From positions 1-5,962 of the forward strand of contig JAITLA010000183.1 in the NCBI GenBank assembly GCA_031278145.1: 5,962 nucleotides of DNA. Reading direction: 5' to 3'. The translations under genes were made by a program, and so were the position numbers. The stretch is from Eubacteriales Family XIII. Incertae Sedis bacterium (GTDB lineage Bacteria > Bacillota_A > Clostridia > Peptostreptococcales > Anaerovoracaceae). Shown one piece after another: positions 1 to 5,962 of the stretch. The notes beneath the pieces were generated by a model, which saw only the letters and a list, made by a program, of their open reading frames with translations, did not search any database and was not told the DNA's origin. Each line of letters begins with the position of its first letter. The first letter of the stretch is position 1.

Positions 1-73
1 AGCGCAGAGGGTCCGCGGCACGCGCGATTGGGAGGCGGCAGGCTTTTGTCCGCGGGCGGGTCATGTTTAACAA

Positions 74-82
74 AAGGAGAGG
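74..82 (+). promoter_or_regulatory. Ribosome binding site of the crotonase gene
   Basis: The purine-rich stretch AAGGAGAGG ends three bases before the ATG at 86. Its AGGAG core (75-79) leaves a six-base spacer to the ATG. It is a strong match to the anti-Shine-Dalgarno sequence and fixes the start of the downstream gene at 86. No convincing -35/-10 promoter pair was seen in bases 1-73, so the promoter may lie further left or the gene may be a distal member of an operon. Confidence 0.8.
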
Positions 83-85
83 ATT

Positions 86-868
86 ATGGAGAATTATGAG
101 AATCTGTTGTTTGAAGTGAAGGAGGGGCTTGCCTTTGTTACCGTGAACAGGCCCGAGGCGATGAACGCGCTGAACACGAAGCTGCTGTCCGAGCTCGGCG
201 ACGTGTTTTTCCGTATCGACGAGGCGGAGGATGTGCGGGCGGTTTTGCTCACGGGCGCAGGCAAGGCCTTTGTGGCCGGTGCGGACATTGCGCAGATGCG
301 GGACCTCACGATTGCCGAGGGCAGGGAGATGATGAAAAAGGGCCAGCGGGTCATGGAATCGATTGAAAACATCGACAAGCCCGTCATCGCGGCGGTCAAC
401 GGCTTCGCCCTCGGCGGCGGCTGTGAGCTCGCGATGGCTTGCGATGTTCGCCTCGCGTCGGACAAGGCGAAATTTGGCCAGCCGGAGGTGAATCTGGGCA
501 TCATGCCGGCCTTCGGCGGCACGCAGCGTCTGCCGCGCCTCGTCGGGAAGGGGATGGCGAAGTATCTGATCTTCGGCGCGGAGATGATCGACGCCGCCGA
601 AGCGTTGCGCATCGGGCTCGTCCAGAAGGTGTTTCCCGCCGACGCGCTGCTTGCGGAGGCGGAAAGATACGCGCGGCTCGTGATCTCCAAGTCGCCGATA
701 GGGCTGAAGATGGCGAAGCGGGCGATCAACGCCGGGATTCATTCGGATCTGGTTTCGGGCGCGGCCTTCGAGCTCGAGGCATACGTGAGCACCGCAGCCT
801 CCGAGGACAGGGTGGAGGGGATGACGGCCTTCCTCGAAAAGCGGCCCGCGCGGTTCAAGAACCGGTAA
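86..868 (+). CDS. crt: Crotonase / short-chain enoyl-CoA hydratase
   Basis: A complete 260-residue cytoplasmic enzyme of the crotonase (enoyl-CoA hydratase/isomerase) superfamily, the usual length for the single-domain family. It is expected to interconvert (S)-3-hydroxyacyl-CoA and trans-2-enoyl-CoA, most likely 3-hydroxybutyryl-CoA and crotonyl-CoA. Seen directly: the oxyanion-hole segment AFVAGADI (61-68, with A66 as the likely backbone donor), the glycine-rich segment GFALGGGCELAMACD (106-120) and FGQPEVNLGIMPAFGGTQRL (130-149). By comparison with rat enoyl-CoA hydratase (Ala98, Gly141, Glu144, Glu164), the oxyanion residues are A66 and G111 and the catalytic acids are E114 and E134. Both acids are present, which supports a true hydratase rather than a non-hydratase paralogue. 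The C-terminus (EKRPARFKNR) resembles clostridial Crt. The start is set by a strong Shine-Dalgarno sequence. The gene converges on gltD. No bcd, etf, hbd or thl partner is visible, so the symbol and the butyrate role are inference; a beta-oxidation or other acyl-CoA hydratase role is possible. Confidence 0.93.
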   Translation: MENYENLLFEVKEGLAFVTVNRPEAMNALNTKLLSELGDVFFRIDEAEDVRAVLLTGAGKAFVAGADIAQMRDLTIAEGREMMKKGQRVMESIENIDKPVIAAVNGFALGGGCELAMACDVRLASDKAKFGQPEVNLGIMPAFGGTQRLPRLVGKGMAKYLIFGAEMIDAAEALRIGLVQKVFPADALLAEAERYARLVISKSPIGLKMAKRAINAGIHSDLVSGAAFELEAYVSTAASEDRVEGMTAFLEKRPARFKNR

Positions 869-875
869 GCGGGCC
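837..875 (-). terminator. Possible intrinsic terminator of the gltBD operon
   Basis: The 7-bp inverted repeat GGCCCGC (843-849) / GCGGGCC (869-875) encloses a second perfect 6-bp repeat, CGGTTC (851-856) / GAACCG (859-864). Read on the minus strand, the stem is followed by GC and then a run of four T residues (837-840). This places a GC-rich hairpin plus short T-run about 33 bases past the gltD stop, inside the 3' end of the convergent crotonase gene. The T-run is short and the GC-rich background raises the odds of chance pairing, so this is tentative. Confidence 0.35.
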
Positions 876-901
876 CGCCGCGCGGACCGCGAGAGCCCGC
901 T
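868..901. terminator. Inverted repeat at the convergent junction, possible shared terminator
   Basis: AGCGGGC (868-874) and GCCCGCT (895-901) form a perfect 7-bp inverted repeat. An inner CGCG/CGCG pairing (881-884 with 888-891) is also possible. It fills the 40-bp gap between the crotonase stop (866-868) and the gltD stop (909-911), where a bidirectional terminator would be expected. On the plus strand the following bases (902-910) hold only isolated T residues, so it is not a classic intrinsic terminator. It shares bases 869-874 with the hairpin at 843-875, so the two cannot form in the same molecule. Confidence 0.3.
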
Positions 902-908
902 GCCCTTA

Positions 909-2375
909 TCACTTCGCCATCAGATATTCGTTGCACCGGCGCGCGGCGTGCCGTCCCTCCGCGATGCCCCACACGACCAGCCCGGGGCCGCGCCGCATGT
1001 CCCCGGCGGCAAAGACCGAAAGCAGGCTGCTCTTGTGCGTGTCGCCTTCCGTCGCCACGTTTCCGCGGCTGTCCGTTCTGAGGTCAAGCCGGTCGATCAG
1101 CGTGCGCTCCGGCCCCGTGAAGCCCATGGCCGTCAGCACGAGCTGCGCCGGCCGCAGCTTCTCCGTTCCCGCGATCTCGCGCGGCATCATGCGCCCGTCG
1201 TCCTGCCGCACCCATTCGACCCGGACGGTCTTGACGCCGCTCACGCGCCCGTTTGTGCCCGTGATCTCCTTCACCGTCGTCAGGTATTCGCGCGGATCGG
1301 CGCCGAACAGGACGATGGCTTCTTCTTGCCCGTAATCGGTCTTGTGCAGCTTGGGCCAAAGCGGCCAGGGATTCCCCGCCGCCCGCTTTTCGGGCGGCTT
1401 CGGCAGGATCTCGAGCTGCGCGACGCTCCGCGCGCCCTGCCGCACGGAGCTTGCCACGCAGTCCGTGCCCGTATCGCCGCCGCCCACGACGATCACGTCC
1501 TTTCCCTCGGCGCTCGGCGCGCTTGCGTCCCGCGTTCCGTCAAGCAGTCCCTTGGTCGCGGCGGTGAGGAAGCGCACCGCGGTCACAAGGCCGTCGAGCG
1601 CGCCGCCCGGAACGTCGATCCGCCGTTCTTGCGTCGCGCCCGCGCAGAGCACAACGGCGTCGAAGTCCTTCACGAGGGCCGGCGCGGGATAATCGCCGCC
1701 CACCTCCGTTGAGAGGACGAATTGCACGCCCTCCTCCTCCAGCAGCGCGACGCGGGAGAGGACGAGCGCCTTGTCGAGTTTCATGTTCGGGATGCCGTAC
1801 ATGAGCAGACCGCCGGGCCGGTCGGCCCGCTCGAACACGGTGACGCTGTGGCCGAGCCGGTTCAAAAGCTCGGCGCAGGCAAGCCCCGAGGGACCCGAGC
1901 CGACGACGGCCGCGCGCTTGCCCGTGCGCAGCAGAGGCGGTCGCGGCCGGATCAGGCCCCGCCGTCGCATCTCGTCGCTGACAAAGCGCTCGATGTCCTT
2001 GATCGCGACGGGGCGCGCGTGCTCGCCGAGCGTGCAGGAGCCCTCGCACAGCGCGGGACAGACGCGGCTTGTGAATTCCGGGAAGGGATGGGTCTTGGAG
2101 AGCCGCTTGTAGGCTTCCTCAAAATCCCCCCTATAGACGAGGTCGTTGATTTCGGGAATGAGGTTGCACAGCGGGCAGCCTATGGAGAGGCCCTCCACGA
2201 CAAAGCCCGCGTGGCAGTACGGCACGCCGCAGTCCATGCAGCGCGCGCCCTGTGTGCGCAGCGCCTCCGCGTCCCGCTCCGCGACGAATTCATCATAATC
2301 GCGCACGCGCTCGCCGACGGGGCGATGCGCCGCCTCCACCCGTTCGTATTCCAAAAAACCCGTGGGCTTTCCCAT
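909..2375 (-). CDS. gltD: Glutamate synthase small (beta) subunit, NAD(P)H-dependent
   Basis: A complete 488-residue flavoprotein, the usual size for GltD. It oxidises NAD(P)H and passes electrons through FAD and 4Fe-4S clusters to the large subunit for glutamate synthesis. The N-terminus MGKPTGFLEY is the conserved family start. The Fe-S domain (about 40-120) carries C46, C49, C54, C67, C70, C106, C110 and C114, in CMDCGVPYCH, GCPLCN and CPALCEGSC. A first Rossmann fold binds FAD (GSGPSG, 159-164, followed by FERADRPGGLLMYGIP at 181-196). A second binds the nicotinamide cofactor (GGGDTG, 298-303). The C-terminal FAADM-type element reads FAAGDMRRGPGLVVWGIAEGRHAA (from 455), typical of the family. 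The ATG directly abuts the gltB stop, supporting co-transcription and translational coupling. The gene ends with tandem stops TGA TAA. Related flavoproteins such as the NADPH-dependent subunits of other oxidoreductases share this fold, but adjacency to gltB settles the call. NADPH versus NADH preference cannot be read from the sequence. Confidence 0.97.
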   Translation of the reverse strand: MGKPTGFLEYERVEAAHRPVGERVRDYDEFVAERDAEALRTQGARCMDCGVPYCHAGFVVEGLSIGCPLCNLIPEINDLVYRGDFEEAYKRLSKTHPFPEFTSRVCPALCEGSCTLGEHARPVAIKDIERFVSDEMRRRGLIRPRPPLLRTGKRAAVVGSGPSGLACAELLNRLGHSVTVFERADRPGGLLMYGIPNMKLDKALVLSRVALLEEEGVQFVLSTEVGGDYPAPALVKDFDAVVLCAGATQERRIDVPGGALDGLVTAVRFLTAATKGLLDGTRDASAPSAEGKDVIVVGGGDTGTDCVASSVRQGARSVAQLEILPKPPEKRAAGNPWPLWPKLHKTDYGQEEAIVLFGADPREYLTTVKEITGTNGRVSGVKTVRVEWVRQDDGRMMPREIAGTEKLRPAQLVLTAMGFTGPERTLIDRLDLRTDSRGNVATEGDTHKSSLLSVFAAGDMRRGPGLVVWGIAEGRHAARRCNEYLMAK

Positions 2376-5300
2376 CTACTCCGCCTTCCTTTCGCGATGC
2401 GCGGCATCGTCGATCACCCTTCCGAAAGCGTACAGGATTTGTTCCTCCCCTTGCAGCTTCCGTTTGCTCGCCTCTTCCATCGCGATCAGCATGCGCCGGT
2501 AACCCTCCGGGATGATCTTCAAAAACAGCTTGGCCGAGGCCGTGAAATCGGCCAGAAGGGCCTTTGCCCTGCCGCTGCCCGTATAGAAGAGGTGCGCTTC
2601 AAGCAGCGCCTTGAGCTCCTTCCGGTCCTTCCCGTCAAGGGGGTCGAGGATCAGGCCCTCGCGGTTGCAGCTTCGCGGAAGCGCGCCCTCGGGGTCCAGA
2701 ACGTAGGCGACGCCGCCCGACATGCCCGCGGCGAAATTGCGGCCGGTCTTGCCGAGTATCACGACCCTGCCGCCCGTCATATACTCGCAGCCGTGGTCGC
2801 CCACGCCCTCCGCGACGGCGGTCGCGCCGCTGTTTCGCACGCAGAAGCGTTCGCCGGCCACGCCGCGTATGTAGGCCTCGCCCGCGGTCGCGCCGTAGAG
2901 CGCCACGTTGCCGATGATGATGTTCTCTCCCGGATCGAAGGGCGAATCCGCGGGCGGCGTCACGATGATCCTGCCCCCGGAGAGCCCCTTGCCCACGTGG
3001 TCGTTCGACTCGCCGCACAGCGTCAGCTCCACGCCCTTCGCGAGGAAGGCGCCGAAGCTCTGCCCCGCAGAGCCGTCGAAACGCAGCCGCACGGTGGCGT
3101 CGGGCAGGCCCTCGGCGCCGTGCGCGCGCACGATCTCGCTCGAGAGCATGCAGCCTATCGTTCGGTTGCGGTTGTTCACGGGCAGACTGTAGCGCACGCA
3201 GTCGCTCTTGCGCTCCACGGCCGAACGGCAGAGGGAGAGCAGGGTGTTCCGATCCACCGTGCGCCGCAGCGCGTGGTCTTGCGGTTGCGTGAAGTAGCGC
3301 GCGCCCGCGTCGTCCACGGCCCTCGGCCGGTGGAGAAGTCCCGACAGATCCACGGTTTTCGCCTTCTCGTTGATATCGCTCGGGTTTCGGTGCAGAAGCT
3401 CGACGTGTCCGACGAGGTCCTTGAATCGGCGGACGCCTATGCGCGCCATCCACTCGCGCACCTCCCGCGCCAGAAAGCGCATCAGGTTTTCGACGTATTC
3501 CGGCTTTCCCGCAAAACGGCCGCAGAGCACGGGGTTTTGCGTCGCGATGCCGACGGGACAGGTGTCGAGGTTGCAGACCCGCATCATATCGCAGCCGAGG
3601 ACCACGAGGGGCGCGGTCGCGAAAGCGAATTCCTCCGCGCCGAGCAGGGCCGCAATGACGATGTCGCGGCCCGTCAGGAGCTTGCCGTCCGTTTCGAGCA
3701 CGACGCGGTTGCGCATGTTGTTCAGGAGCAGGCTCTGGTGCGCCTCCGCGACGCCGAGCTCCCAGGGCAGCCCCGCGTGGCGGATGCTCGTGCGCGGCGC
3801 GGCGCCCGTTCCGCCGTCGTAGCCGCTGACGACGATGACGTCCGCGAGCCCCTTCGCGACGCCCACGGCCACCGTGCCGACACCCGCCTCGGACACGAGC
3901 TTGACGCTGATGCGCGCGTCGCGGTTCGCGCTTTTCAAATCGCGTATCAGCTGCGCCAGATCCTCAATCGAGTAGATATCGTGGTGCGGCGGCGGGGAGA
4001 TCAGCCCGACGCCCGGCGTGGAACGGCGGGATTTCGCGATCTGCGGATACACCTTGTTGCCGGGCAGATGCCCGCCCTCTCCGGGCTTGGCCCCCTGCGC
4101 CATCTTGATCTGCAGCTCGAGGGCGTTGTTCAGGTAATGGATGTCCACGCCGAAGCGCCCCGAGGCCACCTGCTTGATCGCGCTCGAACGGTCCGTGCCG
4201 TCCGCGTCCTTGATGAAGCGCTCGGGGATTTCCCCGCCCTCTCCCGTGTTGCTGCGGCCGCCGAGACGGTTCATGGCGATGGCCATGCACTCGTGCGCCT
4301 CCCTGCTGATCGAACCGTAGGACATGGCCCCCGTCTTGAAACGCTTCACGATGCTTTCCACGGGCTCCACGGCGTCGATGGGGATCGGCTTCTCCGCCGT
4401 CGCGATCCGCAGCAGGCCCCGGATGTTCTTGAGCTCCGTCGTGCGCTTGTTGACGCAGGAGGAAAAGGTCTTGAACATCCCGTAATCGCCCGTGCGGCAG
4501 GACTGTTGCAAATAGAAGATGTTCTCGGGGTTGAAGAGGTGGTATTCGCCGTCCTTGCGCCACTTGTAATCGCCGCCCGCGTCGAGGGGCTCATGCCGCG
4601 TGACGGGGTCGAAGGCGCGGGCGTGCCGTTGCGCGCATTCCTGCTCGATCTCGCGCAGCGTAACGCCCCCGATGCGCGTGATGGCGCCCGTGAAATATTT
4701 GTCGATCACCGCGTCGCTCACGCCAAGGGCCTCGAATATCTGCGCGCCGTGGTAGCTACGCACGGTCGAGATGCCCATCTTCGACATGATCTTCACAATC
4801 GCATCGGTCATCGTTTTGCGGTAATTGTCCTTGGCCCCGCCCGCGTCCACGAGAAGCCTGCCTTCCTCCGCCATCCGCTCCAGGGAGCGGTAGGCCAGCC
4901 AAGGGCAGACGGCGTTGGCGCCGAAGCCGACGAGAAGCGCGAGGTGGTGCGCCTCCCTGGCCTCGCCCGTATCGACGATCAGGCTGATGCGCGTGCGGTT
5001 TCCGTTACGGATAAGGTGGTGGTGCAAGCCCGAGGCGGCCAGCGGCGCGGGGATCGGAAGCTTGTACTCCGAAGCGCCCCTGTCCGAGAGGATGATGATG
5101 TTGTAGCCGCTGTTCATGGCCACGTCGACCGCGAAGAAGAGATCGTCGAGCGCCCGTTCGAGCCCCCGCTTCGCGCGCGCGTTGAACAATATGGGCAGGG
5201 TCACGCTCGCGAAGCCGCGGCGGCGCACGCCCCGAAGCTTCGCCAGCTCTTCCTCCGTGAGCACGGGCGTAAAGTGGCGGATCATGCGGCAGTTCTCGCT

Positions 5301-5962
5301 CCCCGGTTCGAGGAGGTTGCCCTCGCTGCCGATTTGGATGTCGGAGGATGTGACGATATGCTCACGTATCGCGTCAATGGGCGGGTTCGTCACCTGCGCG
5401 AAGAGCTGCTTGAAGTAGTTGTAGAGCAGCTGCGGCTTGTTGGAGAGCACGGCGAGGGGCGAATCCGTTCCCATGGATGCAATCGGATCCTCCGCGGTGT
5501 CGGCGATGACCTTGAGCGTGAGGTTCAGATCCTCCCACGTATAGCCGAAGATCTTCTGTACCGTGTGCAGCGGCAGGTCCGCCGCGTCGCTTTCCCTGTT
5601 CGCCATCATAAGATCGAGGCCCGCGAGATCCTTCAGCAGCGCCTGTTCGTAAGGCTCGCCCGCGCTGCTGCGCTTCCTGCCCCGGACCACGTCCTGCCAG
5701 GTCGCGCCCTGCCTCCCCCCGGCGGGCAGCCTGTCGAGGTCGATGCGGTTCTTGTCGAGCCAGCGGCGGTACGGTTTGGCCGCCGCCACCTTGCTTTTCA
5801 GCTCGTCGTCCTCGATGATCCGCTTCCGCACCGTGTCTATGAGCAGCATGCGCCCCGGGTGCAGCCTGTCCTTCTTGACGATCTCGGAGGGCGCTATGGG
5901 CAGGACGCCCGCCTCGCTCGACAGGATCAGGAGATCGTCCTTGGTCAGGCAGTACCGCGCCG
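2376..5962 (-). CDS. gltB: Glutamate synthase large (alpha) subunit, 5' end outside the window
   Basis: The C-terminal ~1,194 residues of the large subunit of glutamate synthase, which makes glutamate from 2-oxoglutarate and glutamine-derived ammonia. The frame stays open from 5849 to the window edge and encodes a family-typical segment ending IVKKDRLHPGRM, so the Met at 5847-5849 is internal. About 300-350 residues, including the class II glutaminase domain and its catalytic Cys, are off-window. Numbered from that Met: the central domain has SMGTDSPLAVLSNKPQLLYN (125-144) and SKMGISTVRSYHGAQIFEA (356-374). The FMN/2-oxoglutarate domain has GAMSYGSIS (507-515), SNTGEGGE (533-540), MAQGAKPGEGGHLPG (583-597), SPPPHHDIYSIEDL (618-631) and VSGYDGGTGAAP (674-685). 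C753-x5-C759-x4-C764 (3558-3593) is the 3Fe-4S ligand set. The glycine-rich C-terminal beta-helix runs about 940-1050, including GVGDHGCEYMTGG. No frameshift or missing key residue is seen. It is the upstream gene of a gltB-gltD operon whose promoter lies to the right of the window. A ferredoxin-type GOGAT is unlikely because gltD follows directly. Confidence 0.98.
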   Translation of the reverse strand, partial: ARYCLTKDDLLILSSEAGVLPIAPSEIVKKDRLHPGRMLLIDTVRKRIIEDDELKSKVAAAKPYRRWLDKNRIDLDRLPAGGRQGATWQDVVRGRKRSSAGEPYEQALLKDLAGLDLMMANRESDAADLPLHTVQKIFGYTWEDLNLTLKVIADTAEDPIASMGTDSPLAVLSNKPQLLYNYFKQLFAQVTNPPIDAIREHIVTSSDIQIGSEGNLLEPGSENCRMIRHFTPVLTEEELAKLRGVRRRGFASVTLPILFNARAKRGLERALDDLFFAVDVAMNSGYNIIILSDRGASEYKLPIPAPLAASGLHHHLIRNGNRTRISLIVDTGEAREAHHLALLVGFGANAVCPWLAYRSLERMAEEGRLLVDAGGAKDNYRKTMTDAIVKIMSKMGISTVRSYHGAQIFEALGVSDAVIDKYFTGAITRIGGVTLREIEQECAQRHARAFDPVTRHEPLDAGGDYKWRKDGEYHLFNPENIFYLQQSCRTGDYGMFKTFSSCVNKRTTELKNIRGLLRIATAEKPIPIDAVEPVESIVKRFKTGAMSYGSISREAHECMAIAMNRLGGRSNTGEGGEIPERFIKDADGTDRSSAIKQVASGRFGVDIHYLNNALELQIKMAQGAKPGEGGHLPGNKVYPQIAKSRRSTPGVGLISPPPHHDIYSIEDLAQLIRDLKSANRDARISVKLVSEAGVGTVAVGVAKGLADVIVVSGYDGGTGAAPRTSIRHAGLPWELGVAEAHQSLLLNNMRNRVVLETDGKLLTGRDIVIAALLGAEEFAFATAPLVVLGCDMMRVCNLDTCPVGIATQNPVLCGRFAGKPEYVENLMRFLAREVREWMARIGVRRFKDLVGHVELLHRNPSDINEKAKTVDLSGLLHRPRAVDDAGARYFTQPQDHALRRTVDRNTLLSLCRSAVERKSDCVRYSLPVNNRNRTIGCMLSSEIVRAHGAEGLPDATVRLRFDGSAGQSFGAFLAKGVELTLCGESNDHVGKGLSGGRIIVTPPADSPFDPGENIIIGNVALYGATAGEAYIRGVAGERFCVRNSGATAVAEGVGDHGCEYMTGGRVVILGKTGRNFAAGMSGGVAYVLDPEGALPRSCNREGLILDPLDGKDRKELKALLEAHLFYTGSGRAKALLADFTASAKLFLKIIPEGYRRMLIAMEEASKRKLQGEEQILYAFGRVIDDAAHRERKAE
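2384..2392 (-). promoter_or_regulatory. Ribosome binding site of gltD inside the gltB 3' end
   Basis: Read on the minus strand, AAAGGAAGG lies within the last codons of gltB, with eight bases between it and the gltD ATG. Ribosomes finishing gltB would be in place to restart on gltD, which fits the need for equal amounts of the two subunits. Confidence 0.65.

Noticed and set aside
11..56. Repeated GTCCGCGG at 11-18 and 48-55 upstream of the crotonase gene, as a possible operator pair
   Set aside because: The repeat is only eight bases with a GC palindrome core, which is expected often by chance in this composition, and no promoter was found next to it.
2..70. Open frame from the window start to a TAA at 68-70, as a possible 3' end of an upstream gene
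   Set aside because: It is only 22 codons, matches no family I recognise, and the other two forward frames are also open across this stretch, so it carries no coding signal by itself.
94..729. Long minus-strand open frame opposite the crotonase gene
   Set aside because: It is composition-driven and antisense to a strongly supported gene. Its translation is Ser/Ala/Arg-rich with no recognisable domain.
948..1712. Long plus-strand open frame opposite gltD
   Set aside because: Its Arg/Ala/His-rich translation is typical of a shadow frame in GC-rich DNA, and it lies wholly antisense to gltD.
2635..3453. Minus-strand open frame overlapping gltB in another frame
   Set aside because: Its extreme Arg/Gly/Ala-rich composition, complete overlap with the conserved GltB beta-helix region and lack of any domain mark it as a shadow.
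3964..4563. Minus-strand open frame overlapping the GltB FMN domain in another frame
   Set aside because: It is an out-of-frame reading of conserved gltB sequence with low-complexity Arg/Gly composition and no independent start signal identified.
5847..5849. ATG at this position as the start of gltB
   Set aside because: The frame is open to the window edge and the upstream codons encode conserved GltB sequence ending in HPGRM, so this Met is internal and the gene is cut by the window.

Overview
The window is GC-rich bacterial DNA, densely coding, with three protein genes and very little intergenic space. The crotonase resembles clostridial butyrate-pathway crotonases in length and in its FKNR C-terminus. 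The GltD N-terminus has a spaced cysteine pattern that I associate with Bacillota/Clostridia. A GC-rich member of the Clostridia or a related anaerobe is therefore the best guess, but this is inference from remembered family patterns, not a taxonomic proof.

Layout: bases 1-85 are a short leader with a strong Shine-Dalgarno sequence. Bases 86-868 (+) encode a complete crotonase / short-chain enoyl-CoA hydratase. Bases 869-908 are a 40-bp convergent junction with overlapping inverted repeats that may act as terminators. Bases 909-2375 (-) encode the complete small subunit of glutamate synthase (GltD). Bases 2376-5962 (-) encode the large subunit (GltB), whose N-terminal glutaminase domain lies beyond the right edge of the window.

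The two minus-strand genes form a gltB-gltD operon: the gltB stop TAG directly abuts the gltD start ATG. Together they make glutamate synthase (GOGAT), which turns glutamine plus 2-oxoglutarate plus reductant into two glutamates and so carries out the second half of the GS/GOGAT ammonia-assimilation route. Electrons pass from NAD(P)H through FAD and iron-sulfur clusters of GltD to the 3Fe-4S cluster and FMN of GltB. The crotonase is transcribed towards this operon and belongs to a different pathway (hydration of crotonyl-CoA-type substrates in butyrate/fatty-acid metabolism). Any partner genes would lie to the left of the window.

This looks like ordinary core metabolism. I found no mobile element, CRISPR array, RNA gene or evident new system. 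The points worth a second look are modest: the competing hairpins at the convergent junction, the zero-gap coupling of gltB and gltD, and the cysteine arrangement of GltD.
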